Assembly (NCBI GenBank): GCA_009773075.1
Contig: WOUX01000032.1
Span: forward strand, 1-7,968
DNA length: 7,968 nucleotides
DNA from: a bacterium
GTDB lineage: Bacteria > Desulfobacterota > UBA8473
Direction of reading: 5' to 3'
The notes under the pieces were generated by a model, which saw only the letters and a list, made by a program, of their open reading frames with translations, had not been told where the DNA came from and did not search any database. Positions 1 through 6,297 of the stretch are shown in pieces; within the stretch, counting starts at the first letter, position 1, and every line of letters begins with the position of its first letter. A program made the position numbers and the translations under genes.

Positions 1-147
1 ATTCATGAAGGAGCTTTAAGTCGTCATTTCTCCTTTCTCACCTAAAATTGCCACTCTTGGGATATTAAAGCATTTATCTCCAATGTAGTTATCTTACGTT
101 GTTACCGTGATAGCTTTGAAAATGCGAAATTTTGGGAGTCTCTTCTT
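1..147. other. Upstream region of the D-aminoacylase gene
   Basis: No complete gene. A plus-strand frame open from base 1 closes with TAA at 43-45 and could be the end of an upstream gene, but 14 residues are too few to judge. The D-aminoacylase ribosome site (GGGAG, 134-138) follows a small inverted repeat, AAAAT/ATTTT at 119-133. I see no promoter that I would defend. Confidence 0.4.
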
Positions 148-1731
148 ATGTTTGATATAGTGATCTCTAATGGGAAAATAATAGATGGAGCCGGTACATT
201 ACCCTACATGGGTAATATTGGAATAAAGGGTGACGCGATTTTAAAGATAGAGGCGACCACTTCTCTTTCAGGAAACAGGATTATTGATGCCGAAGGCATG
301 GTGGTATCTCCTGGATTTGTAGATATACACGGCCATTCCGATTATTTTCTTTTGGTAAATCCACAGGCAGAGAGCAAGGTTCGTCAGGGGGTAACCACAG
401 AGATCGGGGGAAACTGCGGCTATTCAGCGGCTCCAATCTTTGGAGAAGAGGCATATGAAAGAGAGATCGAATACAGGAAAGAGTTTTCCCTGGATTTGAA
501 CTGGCATACCGTTCAGGGATACAGTGAGTTACTGAAAAGGATCGGTATCTCCATGAATTTTGCCATACTCTTAGGCCACAATACCATCCGTGCTTCGGTA
601 ATGGGCAAAGAGAACAGAAACCCTAGCAAGAAAGAGTTAGGAGATATGTGCATTGCTGTGGAGAAAGGAATGGAAGAGGGTGCCTTCGGTCTCTCAACAG
701 GTCTTATCTATTCCCCAGCCTGTTTCGCTAAAATAGATGAGATGGTTGCCCTGAACAATGTGGTAAAAAAGCACAAAGGGGTGTTTACAACCCATATGCG
801 GAGTGAGGACGATCTGGTGTTAGAGGCAATTGAGGAGGTGATTGAGGTAGCGAGAAGGACCCATGTCCCCCTTCAGATATCCCATTTAAAGACCTCCAGG
901 GAAAGGAATTGGAATAAACTGGATAGGATGTTTCAGGTTATAGAAAGAGCCATAGATGAAGGATTGGATATAACCTGTGATCGTTATCCGTACATCGCTT
1001 CAAATACCGGGCTTCAGGCTATACTGCCTGACTGGGCATCTGAAGGAGACAAGAAAACGAGGATTGACAGGTTAAGAGATGAGACAGTAAGGGGAAAAAT
1101 AAAAGATGAGATATTAAGAAAACACACTGAACCAGGTTATTGGGAAACCATAGTAATATCCACAGTGGCATCAGAAAAAAATAGGGGATATGAAGGTATG
1201 AACATTGATGAGGCAGCGAATATGGCTGGAAAAGCCCCTTTTGATTTCACTATGGATGTCCTGATAGAAGAAGATATGAACGTTTCTGCCAACTATTTTA
1301 CCATGTGTGAGGAAAACCTGGCGAAGATATACAGGAAGCCTTATACTATGATAGGGTCGGATTCTGCCTGTCGTGCCCATTATGGTCCACTGGCAGAGGG
1401 TAAACCCCATCCCAGGGCTTTTGGAACATTTCCAAGGGTATTGGCTATATATGTAAGAGAGAAGGGCATTATGGATATCTCCACAGCAGTGAAGAAGATG
1501 ACATCTGATCCATGCAGAAAGCTGGGTATCCAAAAAAGAGGCGAGTTAAGAGAGGGATTCTATGCTGACGTGGTAATCTTCAATCCGGATACGATACTGG
1601 ATAAGGCTACCTTTTCTGAACCTATACAGTATCCTGAAGGGATTGAGTATGTTATAGTTAATGGAAATGTTACCGTGGAAAAGGGTAAACATACAGAGTG
1701 TAAGAGTGGGAGGGTATTGAGAAAGACATGA
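148..1731 (+). CDS. N-acyl-D-amino-acid deacylase (D-aminoacylase family amidohydrolase)
   Basis: A 527-residue cytoplasmic metal-dependent amidohydrolase. The family hydrolyses N-acyl-D-amino acids to the free D-amino acid plus a carboxylate; some members cleave dipeptides ending in a D-residue. The small beta domain formed by both ends (about 1-55 and 465-525) flanks a TIM barrel. Visible metal-site motifs are HGHSD (H61, H63), the Cys ligand in GGNCGYS (C90), His in TTHMRSE (H216), His in ISHLK (H246) and the catalytic Asp in IGSDS (D405). The late HPRAFGTFPRVL block (421-432) is characteristic of D-aminoacylases and separates them from plain dihydroorotases. Length matches the usual 480-530. 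The ATG is preceded by GGGAG at 134-138, nine bases upstream, and the protein starts at the normal family position. Its stop overlaps the next gene by 4 bases. The exact acyl-amino acid used (for example D-Glu or an Xaa-D-Xaa dipeptide) cannot be read from the sequence. Confidence 0.93.
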   Translation: MFDIVISNGKIIDGAGTLPYMGNIGIKGDAILKIEATTSLSGNRIIDAEGMVVSPGFVDIHGHSDYFLLVNPQAESKVRQGVTTEIGGNCGYSAAPIFGEEAYEREIEYRKEFSLDLNWHTVQGYSELLKRIGISMNFAILLGHNTIRASVMGKENRNPSKKELGDMCIAVEKGMEEGAFGLSTGLIYSPACFAKIDEMVALNNVVKKHKGVFTTHMRSEDDLVLEAIEEVIEVARRTHVPLQISHLKTSRERNWNKLDRMFQVIERAIDEGLDITCDRYPYIASNTGLQAILPDWASEGDKKTRIDRLRDETVRGKIKDEILRKHTEPGYWETIVISTVASEKNRGYEGMNIDEAANMAGKAPFDFTMDVLIEEDMNVSANYFTMCEENLAKIYRKPYTMIGSDSACRAHYGPLAEGKPHPRAFGTFPRVLAIYVREKGIMDISTAVKKMTSDPCRKLGIQKRGELREGFYADVVIFNPDTILDKATFSEPIQYPEGIEYVIVNGNVTVEKGKHTECKSGRVLRKT

Positions 1732-2480
1732 GTAAACGGCATCCTCTTATTGGAATTACCTCGGATTACCATAAAGGGGGAGATATATTCAAAGGTCCGG
1801 CGTACTTTATAGGGGAAAACTATGTCTCTGCGGTTAGAGAAGCAGGTGGGATACCTATAGTCCTGCCTTATAGTTCTGACAGAAAATTAGTGGAGAGCCT
1901 CGCAGAGAGGATTGATGGCCTTCTTATAACAGGGGGAAATTTTGATATAAATCCTGTCTTCTATGGAGAAGACCCTATTGATGAAATTGGAGAGTTAAAT
2001 AATAAAAGAACTGCCTTTGAGATGGAGATTGCAAGGATTGCATTGGAAAGAGACATGCCTGTATTGGGAATCTGTGGTGGTGAACAGTTGTTAAATGTAG
2101 CAGGTGGTGGCAGTCTCTATCAAGACATAAAGGCTCAGGTGAGGGGGGCTTCTAACCATCAGCAGAAGATGCCTAAATCAGAAACGCACCATTCAGTAAT
2201 TATAGAAACTGACACAAAATTGTACTCAATCCTGGAGTGTGAGGCCATAGAAGTAAACAGTACCCATCATCAGTCCATAAAGGAAGCAGGGAAGGGATTT
2301 ATCCTCAATGCAAAAGCCCCTGATGGGATTGTGGAGGGGATCGAAAGTGATAGCCATAGGTTTGTCTTAGGGGTTCAATGGCATCCCGAGTTTCTCTACC
2401 AGAAAGAGAAAAGGTTCAAGAGGCTTTTTGAGGCGTTTGTTAAGAGTTGTAAAAAAAAGGCCGAGATTTCTGGGATTTAG
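1728..2480 (+). CDS. Gamma-glutamyl hydrolase, peptidase C26 / class I glutamine amidotransferase-like (PuuD-type)
   Basis: A 250-residue soluble enzyme of the peptidase C26 family, which hydrolyses gamma-glutamyl amide bonds. PuuD, which cleaves gamma-glutamyl-GABA in putrescine breakdown, is the best-known relative. Visible are the N-terminal PLIGIT strand, the TGG oxyanion element (68-70), the nucleophile elbow GICGG with C116, and the His-Glu pair of the triad in QWHPE (H219, E221). Most relatives have Arg after the nucleophilic Cys (GICRG); here it is Gly. The ATG overlaps the stop of the D-aminoacylase as ATGA, so translational coupling is expected; a purine-rich stretch inside the upstream gene (GAGAAAG) sits just before it. 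No putrescine-pathway genes are near, so gamma-glutamyl-GABA is not the obvious substrate; the D-aminoacylase partner points to gamma-glutamyl peptides. The specific substrate is uncertain, the family assignment is firm. Confidence 0.93.
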   Translation: MSKRHPLIGITSDYHKGGDIFKGPAYFIGENYVSAVREAGGIPIVLPYSSDRKLVESLAERIDGLLITGGNFDINPVFYGEDPIDEIGELNNKRTAFEMEIARIALERDMPVLGICGGEQLLNVAGGGSLYQDIKAQVRGASNHQQKMPKSETHHSVIIETDTKLYSILECEAIEVNSTHHQSIKEAGKGFILNAKAPDGIVEGIESDSHRFVLGVQWHPEFLYQKEKRFKRLFEAFVKSCKKKAEISGI

Positions 2481-2519
2481 ACCCGGGGTTCGAAGCTTTA
2501 TACATAGTCAATATAATCA

Positions 2520-2551
2520 CTTCAATATCACTTTGATAATTAATGTTGAAG
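2520..2551. repeat. Inverted repeat in the convergent intergenic gap
   Basis: CTTCAATAT (2520-2528) and ATGTTGAAG (2543-2551) pair over nine positions with one wobble; inside lies a second, competing repeat, TATCA-CTT-TGATA. It sits 40 bases after the stop of the gamma-glutamyl hydrolase. There is no T-tract, so it is not a standard intrinsic terminator, but it may protect or end the plus-strand transcript. Nothing else is recognisable between 2481 and 2686. Confidence 0.3.
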
Positions 2552-2686
2552 CGAAAAGGGGCAATTTTCCACAGCTCTCATTATGTATGAGGGTTGGTGT
2601 TAATAAGCTATTGAAGGAATTGAATAAAGGTAAAGGCCAAGTTCTTAGATATTTTGTTCTTCAGTGTATAGATTTGTTATGCCCAT

Positions 2687-2878
2687 TTATGAAGATCGGC
2701 GGCTAGCTTTACGTCTCCTTCGGGCAGCCTCGAGTCTTTTCCGTTTCTTTTTGACACTGGGTTTCTCGTAAAATCGTCGATGTTTAAGTTCCTTTTGTAC
2801 ACCTTCCAGTTGCATCCTTTTCTTGAGTACCTTAATGGCCTTTTCAATATCTCCCTTAACTTCTACAGTAATGGACAT
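2687..2878 (-). CDS. rpsU: Small ribosomal subunit protein bS21
   Basis: A 63-residue, very basic protein that matches bacterial ribosomal protein bS21, a small-subunit protein lying near the anti-Shine-Dalgarno end of 16S rRNA and assisting initiation. The N-terminal part (SITVEVKGDIEKAIKVLKK) is the usual short strand and first helix; the middle carries the diagnostic YEKPSVKKKRKR segment (about 38-48) and the C-terminus is an Arg/Lys/Ala-rich helix. Length is normal (about 57-71). The ATG has a good Shine-Dalgarno sequence, AAAGGA, at 2885-2890 with six bases between. It is transcribed alone, away from other ribosomal genes, which is common for rpsU in these groups. It lies downstream of the nagZ terminators in the same orientation, so it probably uses its own promoter. 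No clear intrinsic terminator follows it. Confidence 0.93.
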   Translation of the reverse strand: MSITVEVKGDIEKAIKVLKKRMQLEGVQKELKHRRFYEKPSVKKKRKRLEAARRRRKASRRSS

Positions 2879-2882
2879 TAAA

Positions 2883-2890
2883 CTTCCTTT
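2883..2890 (-). promoter_or_regulatory. Ribosome binding site of rpsU
   Basis: The minus strand reads AAAGGAAG here, six bases (counted from AAAGGA) before the ATG of the bS21 gene. Part of it is complementary to an upstream leader segment at 2925-2930, so it may be maskable. Confidence 0.6.
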
Positions 2891-3153
2891 CCCATAGCAA
2901 AACTCTGGATATTCCTACCTAAATGGAAGTATAAAGTCTTGCCAGTTAAACGATGGTTGAAACTTATAGCTATATTCTCCCCTATATTTTATACAATAAC
3001 ACGACCTTAGCTTTTTCACTTAAACTGTATCCACTAGGGCATATCCTTCTTTGACTTCTGTGCCTTTAAAGGGTGTTTGTAAAGACACAATACAAGTCCG
3101 CCGAAAATCTTTTTCTCTACAGGGATCGTCAGAGAATAGAGGAATACCCCATT

Positions 3154-3191
3154 AAAACAAAAAACCCTCAGGATACCAGGAAGTTCTGAGG
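3154..3191 (-). terminator. Intrinsic terminator of the importer-nagZ operon (distal hairpin)
   Basis: Read on the minus strand, CCTCAG and CTGAGG form a perfect 6-bp GC-rich stem around a 14-base loop, followed directly by GTTTTTTGTTTT. It lies about 80 bases beyond the nagZ stop. On the plus strand the hairpin is followed by A-rich sequence, so it works only for leftward transcription. Confidence 0.6.
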
Positions 3192-3193
3192 TT

Positions 3194-3228
3194 AAAAAAT
3201 AAAAAACTCTTTGGCTTCCTAAAAAGTT
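3194..3228 (-). terminator. AT-rich terminator-like hairpin (proximal) after nagZ
   Basis: On the minus strand AACTTTTT pairs with AAAGAGTT (8 pairs, one of them U-G) around the 8-base loop AGGAAGCC and is followed by TTTTATTTTTT. The stem is weak because it is mostly A-U. It sits immediately before the stronger hairpin, so the two could act in series. Confidence 0.4.
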
Positions 3229-3269
3229 ATGTTTTCTATGCTAAAATAAATAAATATAAAAATCAAGCA

Positions 3270-4439
3270 CTAAATTTTTATTGTTCTGTAGCAATTGTTT
3301 GGAGAGGGTAAAATTTTATCAACGACCTCTTTATGTTCCCTGCATCCAACGATGGCTTTCACATCATCGTAATCTGCGGGATGGTATGGTAGGAGGTATT
3401 TATTCTTAATCCTTATTATACGCTTTATGGATTCTTCGATCCTTGCTTCAGACAATTTCCCTTCATTTATCGCCTTAAAGACAGACTGAATGGCATTTTT
3501 TTGTTTCTCTATATTGTTTCCAATGAGGATAACGTCTACCCCTGCGTTTATAGCATTTACCGTAGCCTCTCCAATAGGATAGTTTTTAGCTATAGCGCCC
3601 ATCTCCATATCGTCGCTTATAATCAACCCTTTAAACCCCAGTTTCTTTCTTAACAGACTTTTTAGTATCCTCTCAGAGAGAGTGGCAAACATAAAAATGT
3701 CCCATGCGGGGTAAAGGACATGTGCGGTCATTATTGCCTCTAAACCCACTTCGATAGCTTCTATGAATGGTTTCAATTCTACCCTTTCTAATCTCCTGGC
3801 ATCATGTCTAACCACAGGTAGTTGTTTATGGGAGTCCAGGTCTGTATCACCATGGCCTGGAAAGTGTTTGCCAGTGGCTATCACTCCATTTTCCTGAAGC
3901 CCTTTTATAAAGGCATTACCAAGGGTTGAGACTACAGAGGGGTTGGCGCCAAAAGACCGATCTCCTATCACAGGATTATCAGGGTTTGTATTGACATCCA
4001 GGACAGGGGCAAGATCCATATTTATCCCGACAGACCGTATTTCCCTCGCTAAAATCCTGCCAAGGTTACGGACCAGTTCAACAGTCTTATACTTCTCATA
4101 AGAAAATTCTGTACGGCTTTTTCCCTCTTTTTTGATCTCCTTCAACTCTTTCTCAAATATCTTTCCCAAGATGCCTGCAGGTGGGAATTGGGTAAAGGGT
4201 TCTTTCAGTCTGGATACCCTTCCTCCCTCCTGGTCAATTGATAGAAATAGAGGGGTGTCTGGTGAAAGGCTCTGGAGATCATCGCATAGATTAGCCAGTT
4301 GTATGGGGTCTTTGTAGTTTCTGGAAAATAGAATTACACCGCCAATCTGATAATGTTGAACTATATCCATCAGATTTTTAGATACCTTACAGCCGTCGAA
4401 GCCAATCATAAACATCTGACCAACTCTATATTTTATCAC
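3270..4439 (-). CDS. nagZ: Beta-N-acetylhexosaminidase, glycoside hydrolase family 3 (NagZ-type)
   Basis: A 389-residue GH3 enzyme. NagZ removes N-acetylglucosamine from GlcNAc-(anhydro)MurNAc-peptides during peptidoglycan recycling. Visible are the sugar-binding IDQEGGRVSRL block (68-78), APVLDVN (144-150), and KHFPGHGDTDLDSH (191-204), whose D202/H204 form the Asp-His general acid-base pair typical of NagZ. The nucleophile Asp is D276 in ISDDMEMGA. There is no signal peptide, so it should be cytoplasmic. It is about 45 residues longer than the E. coli enzyme, partly from a Lys/Glu-rich insertion at about 95-118, and lacks the large C-terminal domain of Bacillus NagZ. The start is GTG, fixed by a strong AAGGAGGG site. 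It is the last gene of the operon, 12 bases after the second permease. The family call is firm; other GH3 hexosaminidase substrates remain possible. Confidence 0.93.
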   Translation of the reverse strand: MIKYRVGQMFMIGFDGCKVSKNLMDIVQHYQIGGVILFSRNYKDPIQLANLCDDLQSLSPDTPLFLSIDQEGGRVSRLKEPFTQFPPAGILGKIFEKELKEIKKEGKSRTEFSYEKYKTVELVRNLGRILAREIRSVGINMDLAPVLDVNTNPDNPVIGDRSFGANPSVVSTLGNAFIKGLQENGVIATGKHFPGHGDTDLDSHKQLPVVRHDARRLERVELKPFIEAIEVGLEAIMTAHVLYPAWDIFMFATLSERILKSLLRKKLGFKGLIISDDMEMGAIAKNYPIGEATVNAINAGVDVILIGNNIEKQKNAIQSVFKAINEGKLSEARIEESIKRIIRIKNKYLLPYHPADYDDVKAIVGCREHKEVVDKILPSPNNCYRTIKI

Positions 4440-4445
4440 CAGTTG

Positions 4446-4453
4446 CCCTCCTT
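4446..4453 (-). promoter_or_regulatory. Strong ribosome binding site deciding the GTG start of nagZ
   Basis: The minus strand reads AAGGAGGG six bases before the GTG at 4439. The site overlaps the TAA stop of the preceding permease (TAAGGAGGG), so ribosomes finishing the permease are delivered directly onto it. This supports GTG as the true start and coupling of the two genes. Confidence 0.8.
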
Positions 4454-5258
4454 AGTCCTTTCTCACATCCAGTGTGTCTCTTAATCCATCTCCAAGAAAA
4501 TTAAAGCCCAGTACTGTTATCATAATAGCCAATCCTGGAAATATGGTCATATGAGGGGCTACCAGCAGAAACTGTACCCCTTCATTCAACATGCTCCCCC
4601 AGCTTGGGGTGGGTGGCTGAGCCCCCAATCCTAAAAAGCTCAAGCTTGCCTCAGAGAGGATTACCGCCGCCATTCCAAAGGTAGTCTCTACGATCAGAGG
4701 TGAAAGGATATTCGGGAGGATATGGTGCATTATTATCCTGGGGGGCTTTGCTCCCAATGCCCTGGCGGCAACTATATACTCTCGCTCCTTTACGGTAAGT
4801 ATCTGTCCCCTCACAATCCTGGCATAACCAACCCATCCTGTTACACATAAAGCCAGTATTACATTATTGAGGCTTGGCCCCAGGACTGATGTCAAAGCAA
4901 TTGCCAAAAGAATACCAGGGAACGCTAAGAGTATATCCACGATCCTCATGAATAACTCGTCTATCCAGCCCCCATTGTAGCCAGCCAAAGACCCTATAAA
5001 TGTCCCGATCAAGAGTGATATGCCCACTACAGCCAACCCCACGAATACTGAGATTCTGGAACCATAGATTATCCTGCTCAGATTATCCCTTCCCAGTTTG
5101 TCTTGCCCGAGGAGATGTTCCTGGCTTGATGGATTTAACCCTCCTTTTAAACTCTGCTCAAAGGGATTGGAAGGGGCTAAATAAGGGGCGAAGACAGCCG
5201 CAAATACCAATATGACAATTATAAACAATCCTACTATAGCAAGTTTATTTCTAAACAT
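4452..5258 (-). CDS. Peptide-type ABC importer permease, DppC/OppC family
   Basis: A 268-residue inner-membrane permease of the type that pairs with a DppB-like partner to import di- or oligopeptides, or in some members nickel or other solutes. It begins directly with the RNKLAIVGL segment and first membrane helix (about 5-27), followed by the HLLGQDKLGRDNLSR periplasmic motif (49-62), further helices at about 70-94, 105-125, 130-147, 186-206 and 235-257, and the coupling EAA loop (about 160-183, EYIVAARALGAKPPRIIM) that contacts the ATPase. LGLGAQPPTPSWG (209-221) and GDGLRDTLDV near the end are family hallmarks. E. coli DppC has about 25 further residues before this point. The 61-base gap upstream contains an open frame that could supply them if shifted by one base (see findings). 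The ATG has only a modest site, AAGGA, about ten bases upstream. Confidence 0.93.
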   Translation of the reverse strand: MFRNKLAIVGLFIIVILVFAAVFAPYLAPSNPFEQSLKGGLNPSSQEHLLGQDKLGRDNLSRIIYGSRISVFVGLAVVGISLLIGTFIGSLAGYNGGWIDELFMRIVDILLAFPGILLAIALTSVLGPSLNNVILALCVTGWVGYARIVRGQILTVKEREYIVAARALGAKPPRIIMHHILPNILSPLIVETTFGMAAVILSEASLSFLGLGAQPPTPSWGSMLNEGVQFLLVAPHMTIFPGLAIMITVLGFNFLGDGLRDTLDVRKD

Positions 5259-5319
5259 TTCACTCGAATCCTTGACCCCTTAAATCCTTTTCATCGACCA
5301 ACTCTTTGGGAGATGAACC

Positions 5320-6240
5320 TTATCTCAATTTAATCCTTGGATCGATATATGAATATACAATATCCGTTATGAGATTTATCAAGACATAGCTGATGGATAT
5401 TATCAAAACACACCCCTGTACCAGGGGATAGTCCCTGGTGTTTATGGCCTGAATGAGAAGCCTGCCTATCCCCGGCCAGGAAAAGATAGTCTCGGTAATG
5501 ATTGCGCCGGCCAGTAGGGCACCAAACTGCAATCCAACTATTGTTACGACAGGAACCAGGGCATTTTTAAGGGCATGTTTGAGGATAACCCTTACCTCCG
5601 ATAACCCTTTAGCCCTGGCAGCAACAATATACTCCTGGCTAATTACCTCAAGCATGCTTGCTCTAACCATTCTGGAGAGTATGGCAGCCATTCCCGTACC
5701 CAGTGTGATGGCAGGGAGTACGATACTGCTAAGTCCCTCATCCCCTGAGATTGGAAACAAGCCCATATTAACAGATAAGACAATCATCAGCATTGGGCCT
5801 AACCAGAAATTAGGCATGGATACCCCCAGGAGTGCAAAGAACATGGAAGAATTGTCCATGAAGGAATACTGCCTAATGGCAGAGTAAATCCCAGCGGGCA
5901 GGGATATGAGTAATGCCATTATCATGGCTGCAACGGTAAGTTTTATGGTTGCAGGGTATCTCTTCAGAATCAGCTCTATAACTGGTTTTCTGCTGTGGAG
6001 TGAGTTGCCAAAATTGCCCCTTATGACACCCCCTACAAAGAGGAGGTATTGCTTCCCCAGAGGCTCATCAAGTCTGAGTTGTTTCCTCAATGTTTCCTTA
6101 TCAGCAATCTGAGCATTCTCTCCCAGCATAAGATCAACAGGGTCTCCAGGGATGAGATGGATGAGTAGGAAGACCAGGGTTAGTACCCCAAAGACGACGG
6201 GAAAAAGCAGTAGTAATCGTTTTATTATAAAGGCTTTCAC
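5320..6240 (-). CDS. Peptide-type ABC importer permease, DppB/OppB family
   Basis: An inner-membrane permease of 306 residues that would form the translocation channel with the neighbouring DppC-type protein. The N-terminus KAFIIKRLLLLFPVVFGV is the standard DppB opening, with the LIPGDP motif following the first helix (31-34). Further helices lie at about 99-121, 132-156, 173-192, 230-252 and 275-297; the EAA coupling loop is at about 203-226 (EYIVAARAKGL), and the ending YSYIDPRIKLR is a typical DppB terminus. I prefer the GTG at 6240 because a GGA element lies six bases before it and the protein then starts exactly like its relatives. A TTG at 6246 would add two residues but has no properly spaced site. 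It lies 57 bases after the solute-binding gene and 61 bases before the next permease, with no terminator in either gap. Confidence 0.93.
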   Translation of the reverse strand: MKAFIIKRLLLLFPVVFGVLTLVFLLIHLIPGDPVDLMLGENAQIADKETLRKQLRLDEPLGKQYLLFVGGVIRGNFGNSLHSRKPVIELILKRYPATIKLTVAAMIMALLISLPAGIYSAIRQYSFMDNSSMFFALLGVSMPNFWLGPMLMIVLSVNMGLFPISGDEGLSSIVLPAITLGTGMAAILSRMVRASMLEVISQEYIVAARAKGLSEVRVILKHALKNALVPVVTIVGLQFGALLAGAIITETIFSWPGIGRLLIQAINTRDYPLVQGCVLIISISYVLINLITDIVYSYIDPRIKLR

Positions 6241-6256
6241 AACCAATCCGTTATTA

Positions 6257-6291
6257 TTCTGGATCCTGACTTCTGTCTCCTGACTTCTCTC
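6257..6291. repeat. Degenerate heptanucleotide tandem repeat between solute-binding and permease genes
   Basis: Five consecutive 7-base units read on the plus strand as TTCTGGA, TCCTGAC, TTCTGTC, TCCTGAC and TTCTCTC. The central 28 bases are also a 14-bp direct duplication with one mismatch (6264-6277 and 6278-6291). The array fills most of the space between the solute-binding protein stop (6298-6300) and the permease start. It resembles the short heptanucleotide repeats known from intergenic DNA of cyanobacteria and some other bacteria. No function is evident. Confidence 0.6.
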
Positions 6292-6297
6292 AGAATC

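Larger units (their letters stand above)
2879..3269 (-). other. 391-base non-coding region: nagZ operon 3' end and rpsU leader
   Basis: No open frame of credible length or composition is present on either strand. The right third (about 3154-3228) holds two hairpins with T-tracts that end the nagZ operon. The left part must contain the rpsU promoter and leader. The only promoter-like element I can point to is a minus-strand TATAAA at 2988-2993 within TTGTATAAAAT, with no convincing -35 box, so it is weak. Small palindromes occur at 3063-3072 (CCTTTAAAGG) and 2965-2972 (ATAGCTAT); neither has an assigned role. A possible Shine-Dalgarno-pairing element lies at 2925-2930. Confidence 0.6.

Noticed and set aside
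148..1731. Reading the first gene as a dihydroorotase or hydantoinase.
   Set aside because: The Cys ligand in GGNCGYS and the HPRAFGTFPRVL block are D-aminoacylase features, and no pyrimidine genes are nearby.
2451..2459. A run of eight A's ending in G, containing the A AAA AAG slippery heptamer, near the end of the gamma-glutamyl hydrolase gene; a -1 shift would add about 25 residues, ending at 2536.
   Set aside because: The family normally ends right after this helix, the added residues look like no known domain, and no well-placed downstream pseudoknot or stem is evident. Most likely a Lys-rich tail.
2451..2485. Minus-strand T8 tract after GC-rich sequence as a terminator for rpsU.
   Set aside because: Only a 3-bp uninterrupted stem forms next to the T-tract, and it lies inside the neighbouring coding sequence, about 230 bases from the rpsU stop.
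2481..2505. GGGTTCGAAG resembling a tRNA T-loop just after the hydrolase stop.
   Set aside because: The flanking bases do not form a T-stem, and no anticodon arm or acceptor stem could be found around it.
2428..2706. A 92-residue plus-strand open frame running from inside the hydrolase gene through the intergenic gap.
   Set aside because: It overlaps the hydrolase in another frame, overlaps rpsU on the other strand, has no ribosome site and no recognisable protein character.
5453..5887. A 144-residue plus-strand open frame opposite the DppB-type permease.
   Set aside because: It is the antisense shadow of a clearly conserved membrane protein gene, with no ribosome site or domain of its own. 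The other antisense frames opposite the importer, nagZ and D-aminoacylase genes were rejected for the same reason.
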